64,000 nucleotides of DNA from Anadara kagoshimensis (GCA_021292105.1 CM037874.1:31787185-31851184), one strand, 5' to 3'. Shown: positions 23,141 through 34,763, counted from the stretch's first letter. Numbers and translations are program-made. The notes: generated by a model from the letters alone, not told the origin.

Positions 23141-26100
23141 TTACATGACAGAACACCAACCACCACCACTACTCTTGCATTTATGAACGCTATCCCTCAG
23201 ACTTCTGTTGTCATTTTGTAGTTGTTTCATAGATTCACTTAGATCTTGAAACCGTTTATCACTGGCCTCATTTAAACGTTTTAGTTCGCTTTCATGTGCC
23301 TGCCTCATTATAGCGATTTCATGGTCTCTTCTTTGCCTTTCTTTTTCGTTTTCTGCCTTGTATTCCGACATTATTTTGTCTAGCTTTGCGTCTGATTCCG
23401 CCTGCAGTTGTTGCCTTTGTCTTTCTAACTCTGTACGGAGAGTCTCCATCTGGTTGGCATATGTTTCTTCAAGTTTTGCAATAACATTCTTTTCATACTC
23501 CAGCTTGATTTGTATTTCTTTCAATGCGTTGTTTTTATCGGCCTCTATTTCTCTGATTCTGTCTTCGTGAGCCTTGTTGGCGTTGTCCATATCTCTTCTG
23601 AATTCCGCCATTTGGTGGTTCTTCTCAATTAAAAGCTGTTTAAATTCTTGATGTCCAGACTCAACTTTGTCTTGTAGTTGAATACGCTCAACCTCCAATT
23701 CGGACAACTTTTGGTTCATGATATTCTGCTCATTTTCAAATTTTTCACGCATTGGTCTGACTTTTTCTTCAAACTTACGTTCCTCTTCTTCTTGCAGTTG
23801 TTTTTTCTTTAACTCAAATGCTTCACTGGCCCGCTTCAGCATTTCATTCGTATAATGGACATTGCCATTTCTTTCGACAGTTTGTTCTACTAAAGCAATC
23901 AATGCCTTTGCCTGTTCTTCTGTATCCTTTGTGTTGTCGATAGGGAACACTGGACACTTCTCGGCCAGTTGTTTCAATTTTGGGTGTCCATTAATATACT
24001 GCTGTAAGGTCCTTTTCTTTCTGTCAAGGTCATCTTTGTAGGTGAATACAATTATGATGTAGTTCAATGCTCCTTTGCCAAATATATCCAGTAGATGGGT
24101 GACTGTGTTTTGTTCTTCCTCCGTGAACCGCCCAACTCGCAATACAAAGAGGAATGCGTGTGGTCCGGGAGACAACATGACCACACAACGTGATATTTCT
24201 TTGGTAACTTTGTCTAAAGACATAGAGGTATCGAAAAGACCTGGTGTGTCGACAACTCGGAACGATTTTCCAAACCTTTCTGCCCTGTAGCTTTCACAGT
24301 AGGTAGTAACGGATGTTGAGGAAATGTCTTCAACAAATTTGGTTTCTCCGAGTAGAGAGTTACCGGTTGTGCTTTTTCCGCTTCCGGTTTTGCCGATCAG
24401 AACTAACCTGAATTCTGTAATGAAAGTTAAATGTAAAATTAAGAATTAACATGAATGTAAATGTGGTATTAGTACAAATATAGCCCCAATTCTCTGCATA
24501 AATAATTGTACGTTATGTTTTGATATTGGTAACATAGTTAAGACAGACAATTCGGCCTAAAAAAATACAGCACGTATATATATATGTAGTTTATTTTCAG
24601 TACAAAACAGTTACTTATATTCTGCATTGTACATAGATTTTTCCTTAAATGTAAAAAAGGAAAAGGTGAGCGAATGAATTCGATAGAATTGTATTTAGGT
24701 TTCAACATTCAAACAATTCTGATTAAATAAAATTCATAATAAAAAATTAATATATTAACCTATGCAGTAAGCATACAAATGCTCTTTGTCACACATTTAT
24801 TTTACGTAACTGATGACAGCAGTTAGAACATACAAATATCACATAGAGAAACAATCAAGATGGTTAGATTGATTGATTGATTTGATTGGGATTTTACGTC
24901 CACGTCAAGAATATTTCACTTATGTTGATACGGTACCAGCTATATATAGGTGAAAGGACAGTATTTTTTCCTTACCAGCGTGTTCAGGGCAATGTATACG
25001 TACAGGGAGGGTTCTCAGTTTACGTGACACGTCTGCCGTGACACTGAATATCGGTTTTTAAGGTTTCTTCCGAAAGATCACGTGACTTCCATTTCTTAAT
25101 GCCGAGTGATTGGCAAAAGAACAGTTACTAAATTACTACAACGATCGCTAACATAAGCAGTGAACACTCTGTCAACTGAGATACCGTAGTGGTCCAAGAC
25201 AGTAAGAGAGTATTACATATACTGCCATGTGCTTTTTCGAATTTTTGTGATATAATAAATTCTAATGTGCTACTTTTATAAAAATTTAAAAGTAGCACGT
25301 GATAATACTAATAATAAGTAAAAGTACCAGTGTTATTGTATACATTCGTTCAATATACACGTACAGTGCAGACCTGTCGAAAGTTTAACACTGAGGTATC
25401 GAAAAGGAGATATACAGTACAGACCTGTCGAAAGCTTAACACTGAGGTATCGAAAAGGAGTCGAAGCCCGGATGTCGAATGGCCGAAATATGGACAGCTA
25501 GTAGCCAAAAAGCTGCTCAGGAGATAGTTAGTAGCTGGTGAGATAAAGCTAACGAGGGACCGAGATGAAGCTAACGAGGGACCGCGATAAAGCTAACGAG
25601 GGACCGAGATAAAGCTAACGAGGGACCGAGATGACGTGCCGATTCGGTATAAATTCAACCGAGATGACGTGCCGATTCGGTATAAATTCGGTTGACTTTG
25701 CGTTAAACTTTCGACAGGTCTGTATTGTATAATACTTATACAATTGACAACAGTATAGTTTTATAACGTTTCTTTGCCCGTTTTAAAACCGTAGTGTATT
25801 TACATTTTTCATTTATTGTGTTTTGAAATGTTCTTAATTAAGGATTCGTTTTTTAGGACATAGGACTACTTAAACTGGGACTATTTAGAAAAATATTTTC
25901 TCCTTTTAATCAATATAATCAGGCCACACTAATAAAAATTGGTATTAATTTTCTTAACAAATTTATCATTCTGGAATATATGTTATAGAATGAAAGCAAT
26001 CATAATTCAAGGGAAATAACTTTTATTGTCTTATGAAGTATTATTTTAAAAATATGGCTAACATGTTTAAAATTATTTACTGTATTTTATACCTTTCTAC

Positions 26101-26267
26101 AAAAAGCGATGTTTCGAGTATGAACTATTTCCGACTTTTATCTTAACTTACCATCTGACGATAAAAAGTCTGGAGTAGCTATATCACTTATCATATCTAC
26201 ATCCGTCACCAAATTCTGTACATTGTCCTGAAGCAAGGAATAATCCATTTTGAAGTTGATTTAACAC
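23141..26267 (-). CDS. GIMAP/IAN-family GTPase with long coiled coil and CaaX-like C-terminus
   Basis: Two exons on the minus strand: 26267-26152 (ATG at 26248-26246) and 24414-23141. They join in phase 1 through a GTAAGT donor and a 'cattacag' acceptor, giving 456 residues. Seen in the protein: P-loop GKTGSGKS at about residues 40-47, DTPG at 88-91, and FTYKDD around 156 in the G4 position. The AIG1-type signature 'SPGPHAFLFVLRVGRFTEEE' lies in between. From about residue 200 to 440 the chain is charged and heptad-like, a long coiled coil. It ends GGGWCSVM, a CaaX-type motif ending in Met that could be farnesylated and would place it on a membrane. GIMAP GTPases dimerise and act at organelle membranes in lymphocyte survival in vertebrates; their role in molluscs is less clear. 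A putative 5' untranslated exon with donor CAG|GTAAGC lies near 27932-27980. No lesion was seen. Confidence 0.88.
24537..24563 (-). repeat. Half copy of the 'GGCCGAATT' hairpin family
   Basis: 'gttaagacagacaattcggc' matches one arm of the hairpin elements at 26.4 and 33.9 kb. It lies in the first intron of the GIMAP gene. Confidence 0.55.
24865..25200 (-). mobile_element. tRNA-derived SINE, diverged
   Basis: Minus-strand copy of the main SINE family. The head lies at about 25195 ('ccactacggtatctcagttg'). Body blocks include 'aatgccgagtgattggcaaa' and 'tgaaatattcttgacgtgg' in reverse. It ends in 'aatcaatcaatcaatc' near 24870. The B box is damaged. It lies in the GIMAP intron. Confidence 0.65.
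25362..25733 (+). mobile_element. Non-autonomous relative of the ITm transposon with internal tandem repeats
   Basis: The left end 'cagacctgtcgaaagtttaa' is present twice in tandem (25367 and about 25421). The right end is 'ttaaactttcgacaggtctg', finishing about 25733. The interior has four units of 'agctaacgagggaccgagat' and two of 'gatgacgtgccgattcggta'. It has no coding capacity, and lies in the GIMAP intron. Confidence 0.75.
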
Positions 26268-26317
26268 CTGAAAAATATAAATATTGAAATTAAACAACGG
26301 GTCTAGATGTCACATGC

Positions 26318-26520
26318 ATTGATAGGCCGAATTATCTGCCTTAACGATGATATGTTATTTTTTACATCGCTACCATCTTAAAAAATAACAAAAATAACGT
26401 ACCATCAGGCCGAATTATCTGCCTTAACGATGGTATGTTATTTTTTATATTGCTACCATCGTAGAAAAAGAAATAACAAAATATAACATGCCATCGTTAA
26501 GGCAGACAATTCGGCCAAAT
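26318..26520. mobile_element. 'GGCCGAATT' hairpin element plus adjacent half copy
   Basis: 'ggccgaattatctgccttaa' at 26409 faces 'ttaaggcagacaattcggcc' ending 26516, with arms of about 43 bp around a short loop. A half copy, including 'cgatgatatgttatttttta', lies directly before it (26325-26400). This sits just upstream of the GIMAP coding start. Confidence 0.8.
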
Positions 26521-27267
26521 GTTTTGGAACATCAACAGTTATGGAAACAAACTAGCATGGGGAATCTGAACTGAAGCAGGATTCATACGTAGACGGTTCA
26601 TGGACATATCTAAGGCGATGTTTTGTTTGAAACACGGCGGTGGCCCAATTTGTAAAGTGTTCCCGACGTAAATAAAAGGCCTTATCCTTATCATAGGCTT
26701 GTACATTCAAATTATCCCATCAAGGAAAATATTCTTTTACAATCTATTTTCAACATATAGAAATGCATTTTTATTTGTAAACAGTTTTTGAATGCACACG
26801 TGTCTTGCATCGCGTAACCGATATCCCCGTAGGCCGAAGTATCTGCCTTCATGATAGTAAGACATTTTATTCTAAAACTTTCCATGTATGATGTAGCAGC
26901 ATGATCCAAATATAAACCACTTGGAAATACAACAGTCTTAGATCAAATACTTCACATTCAGAATTACCCCCACCCCCGATTTCCATTTTGGTCCGAAAAA
27001 GAAGACAAAAATTGATATGGGGATTTAGTAGTGTCGTATACTATTTTTTTAATTTAGAGCCTAATCATAAAATACATTAGATGACAGTTGCCTAATTAGT
27101 CAGGCTTATGGATGGGCATCCTTAAGTCATAACATATCCCTCTAACTTGTTTGATAAATTATTTACTACCTGTTTTTGATCATTTATTTATTTGACCATG
27201 TTAACCCCCTCCCCTCTCTCTTCATCGTCAGTAAAACATCATTCGAGACATGATTCTAATCAGCGAC

Positions 27268-27778
27268 GTTTAAGGGTAATCTAAGTAGGAAAATTCAAGT
27301 GAAACCCACTTGGTTGTAAACTTTAAACGTGAAAGAGGGGTACAATTATGAAATCACCTACACAAGTGTGAATATTTAAGAATTTTTAAAATATTTGTTG
27401 TATTTCTTTATGAAAATTGTGCAAAAATACACGTGTTGGGGTAAAATAATTTTCACCTGGTATGACGAATTAATTTTAAAAATAAAAAAATATTAACATA
27501 GTCAACGCCATAGAGCAGTGCAAAGGGGCCAGGGTTTGTTAAAGAAATACGAGGTTTTTGAAAACTCGACAATTTACGGTTGAGGTTTTCTACGATTTAT
27601 TTTCCTTTTAAAAATGCGTGTTTTTCGGACCAAAACAAATATTTTAAAAATTCTTAAATTATCAATTCCTACTTTATTTTTATTTATAAATCTTCACACT
27701 TGTGTAGGTGATTTCCTTCTTTTACGCTTTTCAACCAAATGGTTTTCACTCGAATTTTCCTACTTAGATTACCCTTAA
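27268..27778. mobile_element. Foldback element with about 140-bp inverted repeats
   Basis: 'aagggtaatctaagtaggaa' at 27271 faces 'ttcctacttagattaccctt' ending 27776. Pairing continues with 'tcacctacacaagtgtga' facing 'tcacacttgtgtaggtga' and 'agaatttttaaaatatttg' facing its complement at 27631. The unpaired centre is about 220 bp. No protein is encoded. Confidence 0.75.
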
Positions 27779-28186
27779 TTAATGTCGATTACAAAATGTA
27801 CAGATGTTTACGACACAGTTAAAGTGGAGTACATTTCGATGCCTTATCTTCCGTTAAAAATAAACGGCCCGTCTTATTTACACGTCTTTTAAGGTATCTA
27901 AACGTAGATTCAATCAAAATGAGGAGCTTACCTGTTCTGGATTCCTCTAGGAGTTTGATTCTAAGGTACAAACTAATCGTCAATGTCGCTGGTTTATAAT
28001 TGACGGAAATACCTGATCTAAAAATAGCATGGATTAAAAAAAGAACCGTCGTAATGGGGATTTCTTCGATCTATTTTTAAAATACAGCCATTATCGACTC
28101 TAAACGCATACAATCATGACGAACTACGTCTATAATACTAGTACTCGTCACGTTGTTAAGCTACCTATAGGTACGATGGCCTATAC

Positions 28187-28366
28187 ATGACACTCTACAG
28201 TAACTTTATTGTTGCGCTATATTGGTGTACACATGCCGTAACTGTAGCGCGTCATCGATGTACACATGCATTTTGACAGTCTACAGCTAAATTTTATTGC
28301 AGACTGTTGTAATGAATGTGTACATCAATGACGCGCTACAGTAAAGTTACTGTAGAGTGTCATGGC
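28187..28366. mobile_element. Nested palindrome / MITE, about 180 bp
   Basis: 'catgacactctacagtaact' at 28187 faces 'agttactgtagagtgtcatg' ending 28365. Two inner pairs follow: 'gtagcgcgtcat' facing 'atgacgcgctac', and 'tgtacacat' facing 'atgtgtaca'. Almost all of it folds on itself. It is close upstream of the possible first untranslated exon of the GIMAP gene. Confidence 0.7.
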
Positions 28367-29094
28367 TGATATCGGCTATCGTATATATAGGTACTACACT
28401 CTTGACGTTTACATTTTTCCAAAAGTTACCATGATGGTATGTCAATGGTACTGGTCGATCTTTGCCAGTGGTAGGAAATATTAGAAAATGAAGTTGCAGT
28501 TGAGTTGAGTTGGTTAAATAATTCTGTTTAAATTGAATTATTGTATTTGAACGCAAATGCTTATTTTGGTATATAGATCTATATCCCAGTAATTTTTCTG
28601 GCTTATGTTCAGGCCAGTGTGTAGGGGGGTTAAGACATACTGTTGAGCTTTAAGCCATGGAGTGGAGTTATCGAGCACTGGCAAATTTTGGGGATAAAGA
28701 TTAACAGTCAATAGTTTTAAAATATTATTTTAACCATATTAAAATGAAGTTGGGTTGTGGAAACCTTTCATAAAAACGTGACATAAAATAAATAATTAAT
28801 GATTGTTCATTCTTTCATTTTTATTGACTTTATATGCTCTCCAACAATCCACGCCCGAAAGAAAATAAATATATAGGCCTAAATTAAATTTTATAAGTGT
28901 CCAATTTGATTTTCTTCTACAATACCTATTTTACCTTCGTGTGACATCATACTTACATGTATTCGGAAAACTGAACAAGAATAAAAAAAATTGTTGTCAA
29001 TGGATAAAGCTAATTTATAACATCTGCTTTTGTCTTATTTGTTTTGTTTTATGCTAAGACCACCTTCTATATTAATGTTGTATTCTGTCGCTAT

Positions 29095-29466
29095 CATATT
29101 TCATATTTCTGCCCCTTGCGATTTTGAACTTGGACGATACGCTAGGCCAAAAACAGTTTTATGTGATAGACTTTGTAAATTCTGTGATAGTAACAAAGTG
29201 GAATCAGAACAATATTTTTTAATGGAGTGCGACTTTTATTCTGATATAAGACACGATATTTTTACTTTTATGCAACAGTTAAATTCTTTATTTAGTTTTT
29301 TAAAATGATGATGAAAAGTTTTTAATTATAATGTGTACTGGCGATGTGTAAACACTTTTAGCCAAAACTTTATGTGATATGTATAATAGACGAAAGTGTT
29401 GTATTAACTTGTATACAACGCTTTAAGCCAATAAACATTGTTATTATTATCATTATTATTATTACT
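29095..29466 (+). mobile_element. LINE 3' end: reverse-transcriptase C-terminal tail and 3' UTR
   Basis: The frame from about 29110 reads ELGRYARPKTVLCDRLCKFC and, a few residues on, VESEQYFLMECDFYSDIR. This is the cysteine-rich tail that follows the reverse transcriptase in several non-LTR retrotransposon clades. The stop is at 29306. The 3' UTR ends in 'gccaataaacattgttatta' and a short (ATT)n tail. Everything upstream is missing, as expected of 5'-truncated LINE insertions. Confidence 0.7.
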
Positions 29467-29750
29467 TAGAATTAAATGGAGCAGCGCTTTTATATTTCTT
29501 GAAGGCATAAAATCAATATCGGGATTGTTTGATTTTGTAGTTAAAATCCAAAAATGTGCAAAATAAGCATAATAGATCTAGATATTATTTTAATTTTGAT
29601 GTCTATGCTGGTTTTGGCTGTATTTCATTTTGGGGCCTCGTTGGTTGTGAAGTCCATATTGACGGTCTCGTTTACAACGCCTCTCGCTGCTTATGTTCGA
29701 ATTCCACTCGGCAGGCAGAGTGACTGTTTCCTTTACTTTTAACTTATGCT

Positions 29751-30316
29751 ACTGTATTTCCATAAATTCAGAGCACATGGAAAATGCAAGAATAAAGTCG
29801 TATTTTCCAACAAACTCACAAGAAAATTGTCAAAACTTGATACAAAATATACTGACCTAATAGGGAAAAATATTTTTATTCATGAAAATGTGAACTTAAT
29901 TCTGTAAATAGAGCATTTTTTTTAAACTTTTTAACAAAACAATAAATATAACTATGTCAAAACTATCCCTTCTGTACCTTCTTACTTAGAAGAACTATAA
30001 ACGTGATGTCATAATTTGAATATTCATGATGATCACACCTGGAAAAAACCCGAACAACAGTGACCTATCTGACCCTAAATGCCCTGATGTAACTTTGAAT
30101 AAGGCCCAATTGGTATATAAACTTGATCAAATTTCCACAATTTTTGCAGAATTTCTCTATGTACAGAAGAACTGAGCAATAATGTTTTTAATTAAAAATA
30201 TAATTTTGTTAGGTCAGTGCATTTTAAATGCATTTTATTGATAGTTTAATGGAAACATTTTCAATTAAAAGAAATAAGGAATAAAAACCACGTGCACTCA
30301 ATTTATGGGAATACAG
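29751..30316 (+). mobile_element. MITE of about 565 bp, copy 1
   Basis: Inverted ends: 'tactgtatttccataaattc' and its complement near 30316. The interior matches the copy at 57.08-57.65 kb along its whole length in the opposite orientation, including 'atcacacctgg' and 'gatgtaactttgaat'. There is no reading frame for a transposase. Confidence 0.75.
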
Positions 30317-30499
30317 TTACTGACCGTCTCTGTATAAGCCAGGTTTTAGTCAGGCGTGCTCCATCAAATTTACAATAGAAATAGACAGAGAAATGTAATC
30401 TTTAAAAAGAACAAGTCAATTTCTTGACATTTTCTTATTCTATTTGACTGCATGCTATATATTTAGTCTTTTTAAAATTATAAGAAAATCCTTTACCTG

Positions 30500-30738
30500 G
30501 GGTGAGTTGTTCGAAGCCTGGTTAGTTTAACCAATTGATTAGTCCAAAATTTGATTAATGCATAATTTCAAATTTGTTGTGAATTTAATTTGACTATGTC
30601 ATAAGTTAATAGAATTTCAACAAATTGAAGCACATGGCTATAAATCTATGGATTTAATGATGAAATGGTTATTTTAATTGATATTTTAAATGTGTTAATC
30701 ATTGATTAAACTAATCAAGCTTCGAACAACTGGGTCCT
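30500..30738. mobile_element. MITE with about 36-bp inverted ends
   Basis: 'gttgttcgaagcctggttag' at 30506 faces 'ctaatcaagcttcgaacaac' ending 30730. 'tttaaccaattgatta' also faces 'taatcattgattaaa'. The interior is AT-rich, and a G/C tract follows at 30750. Confidence 0.75.
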
Positions 30739-31217
30739 GTTAATTCTAACCCCCCACCCCCCAGTTTCAATAACAATCCAACGGTTATTTTATTTGTTGG
30801 CAATAATATATACAGTGTGGACAAACAATCGGTATACCAAAGGCACAAACTGTGCACCATTGCTTTCTGATTATTATTTTTATTCGTATGAAGCAAAATT
30901 TATGCAGAACATTGTTAAATCTGAGAGAAGAATGTCGCCAAATCCTTCAGCTCCACATGCAGATATATAAATTACATTCTGTCTTAAAAATCATATATTT
31001 GGAGATTATTCTCTATCCCAGGAGCTTGAAAAAAAGATGCGACCGACTCTTTACCTGTGCTTCATATTTAGACTTATACCTCAATTATGACGCCCACGAA
31101 AGACTACATGTGAAACTGTATGACAAACGTGATGACATTTTTTTATTGTCAACTTTTCTTTTCTATGCAGCAATATACCTGCTTCTTCTGGTTACGGTAT
31201 ATTTGTTCCACAATTAG

Positions 31218-31625
31218 TACGTTATGTATATGGTAGAGTTTCTTCCCACTACGGGAACTTTAAACAAGCAAGCTGCTTACAAATAAATTGTTGACACATG
31301 TATTTCGCAAGGATAGGTCTATCAAAGCCCTTAAAAAGTTCAATGGCTATCATCATTATATTGCTTATAACCATAATGTCTCTGAATCCAGAATTACCTT
31401 GGATTTATATGTCGTCACATAGTTCCATGCTCCTCTCTCACTCAATTTTTATTATGCACGTGGCAGGCGTAGCTAACTTAACATGAGGTGGTTACCCTTC
31501 CGGATCACCCAGCCTCACTTCCCTAGTTGAAGTTCAAGTGTTTAACTTATTTTGCCAGCTTCAAAGTTTTAACCTTGCTTTGGAATTGTGGTTTGCGCAT
31601 GGATTGGTATGTTTGTTTTTATTCT
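31218..31625 (+). repeat. Family A repeat, extended copy
   Basis: 31218-31350 matches the extra segment at 6.05-6.17 kb ('gggaactttaaac', 'gcttacaa.taaa'). 31425-31620 is the plus-strand core, with 'gcacgtggcaggcgtagct', 'cccagcctcacttcccta' and 'gcatggattggtatgtttg'. Confidence 0.6.
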
Positions 31626-31644
31626 TCCACTTATGCCAAGGCAT

Positions 31645-31765
31645 TTTTGGAATAGTGGTGGTGAAACCGAAATACCCGGAAAACCAACAGACCCTCGGCA
31701 TTATAACCGACAAACATTTTCGCATTATTGCCTTCCTGTGTCGGATCCGAACCTTTTTATTTTTA
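31645..31765 (-). mobile_element. Fragment of a second tRNA-derived SINE family
   Basis: 'gtggtggtgaaaccg.aata' and 'accaacagaccctcgg' correspond to the body of the SINE at 41.30-41.50 kb ('gacagaccttcgg'). A tRNA-like head was not recognised. Plus-strand open frames across it are not genes. Confidence 0.5.
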
Positions 31766-32149
31766 AAAAAAAAGTCAAAATGCTGACAAAATTAAGTATT
31801 TATTGATATCATTATTTAACAAAACCAATATTTTACATGCAAACGTTCGTTTTAATCTGTACTTTGTGTACTGATTAAAAAAATAAAATAAAATTAATAA
31901 AATTAATTCATACATTTAATTTTGCCACGCATGTAATGCATGTAAATTAATACAATAGAAGTTATGGTCAACATACTTTAACCAAACCAGATATTCCAAA
32001 CCTCTCTATATTAAAGGTTTCAAAGTCCATTCAAAAAGTGAATTTGGTTATAAGGTAACTTTTTATTACGTGGTTTGAAGAGTTAAAACCCAATGAATCT
32101 CAGATTCAAAGTGTTTAACCCATGTCTGATTCCATATTTCTAGGATATA

Positions 32150-32310
32150 TCATGCAATGAGTGTGTCCTTTTTATTTCTGAATTTTGCCCTACGCTCATT
32201 TAAGCGTGTCCGAAATCTACATGGCTGTGGTAATTCGAGTTCTAACTCGTTGGCCCTAATTTAGTTTTTATGGCATCAACGAGCTTCCTTATTTTACTTG
32301 TGGTTAAATA
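32150..32310 (-). pseudogene. GIMAP remnant, third copy
   Basis: The minus strand reads KIRKLVDAIKTKLGPTS, stop, NSNYHSHVDF. This lines up with MELIDAIKARLEPTGVNSNY of the neighbouring GIMAP gene (about 33170-33240). DNA blocks 'gtaattcgagttc', 'cgttggc' and 'ttttatggcatcaa' are shared. Only this C-terminal piece of the GTPase domain survives. Confidence 0.7.
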
Positions 32311-32432
32311 TGGCATTGATCTGCATCTCAATAAAATCCTGAAGTTAAGTTAAAGTATTTTTTCCTTAAGTTTAATTTAAAGTATTTTTCCAAATTTCTT
32401 CTTGAAGAGTAGTTATGGCGTTTCTAGCCTCT

Positions 32433-33755
32433 TCAGTACCAGTTCGTACAGTGATAAACATCTAGAATATGACATTCAGTGAGTCTGTCATCCTTTATTT
32501 CTAACTTATATGTATCATCTCCTCTGTACTGCTGTGTTATTTTATGATTGCCATCATAACCTGGTATGCAATCAGTCCTACTTTCTCCATTTCTTGTTAA
32601 ATAAAATTGTCTTGTTGTCTCTTCAAATGAAATGTCAAATGTTGGACTGTATCCAATAGAAACATTGGTTCTCACTATCTTTCCTGGATATTTTTCTTTC
32701 ATGCTTTCTGTAAAATCTTTTAATCGTTTTTCGTTGTTGTCATATATATTTTTGATGCGTCACTGTACTGAGTTTTGACGTCATATTTTGCGTTCATGAT
32801 TTGTTGATGGCGTTCGTTTGCTGCCCGTTGTGTCTTAACCTAACAAGAGTTGTTCGAGTTCCTCTTTGTTTTCGTGTTCTAGTTGATCTACTTCAAACTT
32901 TCGCTTTTTCATGGAATCTTTCAATTCGTTTTCCATACATTTTCTTTGTTCTGTTTTCTGTCATTTGTCGTTTCCGCTGATCGTTACTTTTTCATTTCTC
33001 GGTTTAAATGGTTTATATGTTTTCTTTCGTTTTTATTTTTTCAGCTAATTTGGAATTTCTTTTCTTAAAGCCTTGTAAATAAGTATCTGTTTTCTTCCTT
33101 TCTTGTTCGTCAGCTTTCTGTTTTCTGTCGTTCAGTGCCTCTTTAGCCTGTCTGAAGTCGTCATTGGTGTAGTAATTCGAGTTCACACCCGTTGGCTCTA
33201 ACCGAGCTTTTATGGCATCAATGAGTTCCATTACTTGATCTTCATCTTGAACTGTATTGTTGATGGTGACAAAGGGGATTTGGTCGGTGAGTCTGGTCAG
33301 ATATGAATTCCCGTGTGATAAATATTCATCTATAGATTTGTTCATTCTTAATAGGTTATCTTTCCCAGTAAATACAATAAGCGTATGTCCCTGAGCTGCC
33401 TCTCCAAACATTTCTTGAAGTTCAGTAACAGCATTTTCATCCTCTTCTGTAAATTTACCAATTCGCAAAATAAGTAGGAAGATATGAGGGCCGGGAGATG
33501 ACATTAACATACACCGTGATAATTCCCTCTGTATTTCTTGTTTCGATAGAGTTGTATCAAAAAGTCCGGGTGTATCGATGATTCTCATTTTTGTACCAAA
33601 TCTCTCCACAGTGGCAATTTCACATTCCTTTGTAACAGACGATGCCGACACATCCTCTTCAAATACGGGTTTCCCGCCAATTATGGTATTTCCGGTTGCG
33701 CTCTTTCCACATCCTGTTTTTCCAACCAAGACAATGCGTAGTTCATCGTCAGTAC
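32433..33755 (-). pseudogene. GIMAP/IAN-family GTPase, 3' half decayed
   Basis: A main exon begins at 33755 after a 'tattcag' acceptor, phase 1 as in the 23-kb gene. It encodes LRIVLVGKTGCGKSATGN (P-loop), IIDTPGLFDT, SSPGPHIFLLILRIGKFTEE and FTGKDN, and runs to a stop at 33013. Beyond that, GIMAP-like coiled-coil sequence continues for another 300 nt, but in shifting frames. A last 89-codon open piece, 32702-32433 (YDGNHKITQQYRGDDTYKLE), is of a type I do not recognise. The GTPase domain itself is undamaged, so a short 240-residue protein is possible if an upstream exon exists. A weak candidate is 35528-35486 (acceptor gtttag, donor gtaag, correct phase, no ATG). Confidence 0.75.
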
Positions 33756-33849
33756 CTGAATAAAATATAAATTAACAATCTTAAAACAGAGGTCTTAATA
33801 CATATATAAACAAATTCTAGATGAATACAACACGTCAACCAATTTTCTT

Positions 33850-33932
33850 GGCCGAATTATCTGCATTAACGATGTTATGTTATTTTTATCATTGCAATAT
33901 AACATACCATAGATAAGGCAGATAATTTGGCC
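33850..33932. mobile_element. 'GGCCGAATT' hairpin element, 83 bp
   Basis: 'ggccgaattatctgcattaa' at 33850 faces 'aggcagataatttggcc' ending 33932. It is the same family as 26.4 kb, and here sits about 95 bp upstream of the GIMAP main exon. Confidence 0.75.
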
Positions 33933-34204
33933 TACCAGATTTCTAGAGAAACCGGTGCTAGTTTTCATGCAAAATGGTGTGTAACGTTAACTAAAATAAA
34001 AATAAAAATGCAAATTACAGCAACGATCTGGGAAATTTTTGAGCTCTTATAACTTTATGTTTTAGCACAACAATGACCACAACTATCATGTACCAGGTAT
34101 ATTTAGCTCATCCGATCGATACAACGTGTGCGATTAAAATCACGATGCTCTAAGTATCTTTGGTACAAAATAATCAAAAAAGTTACTTATAGAATTTAAG
34201 AACA

Positions 34205-34365
34205 CATTTACACTTATGGCGAGTATAGGTGCTTACCCTGCCGGTGCACCCGACCTAACGTCCTTAGTTGAAGTTCATTTGTTCAACCTAATTAGCAGGT
34301 TTCAAAGTTTTTACTTTGCGTTTTGGGGTTGTAACTTGCACAGATTGGTGTGTTTGTTTTTGAAT
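34205..34365 (+). repeat. Family A repeat, partial
   Basis: 'gcttaccctgccggtgcacc' and 'ttagttgaagttca', then 'tttttactttgcgttttggg' and 'gtgtgtttgtttttga', identify it; the left lead is missing. Confidence 0.55.
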
Positions 34366-34763
34366 ATACAAGCTAATATTGTGACGTGGTTTGACATATG
34401 CCTTTGTAGTGTTACAAACATCAAGTATTTAGTCAATTCACTTTAAAATACTATTACAAATTAACTTGTAATATAGTTTGTAATGTCACAAACAAAATGG
34501 TTTTACCTGATAACGCTTCTAAATGTTTATCTCCAATTACAGCATCGAAATTCCGCCTTCGTCCCAAATCCATATCTAGTACCTGTAATGCGACATTTAA
34601 ACATACTTGCAAAATACTACAGTGGCGCCATTATTATTATTATATTTTTATTATTATTATACTACAGTGAAGATGTTAGGCTGTCACATTGGCAGCTCCG
34701 AATGAGATATAAATGCGACACCAAACACATGTGTATATGATATCTCAGGGTCGTGTATAGTCT

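Noticed and set aside
31538..31806. Two overlapping open frames on the plus strand
   Set aside because: They cover a family A copy and a SINE fragment; their sequence is explained by those repeats.
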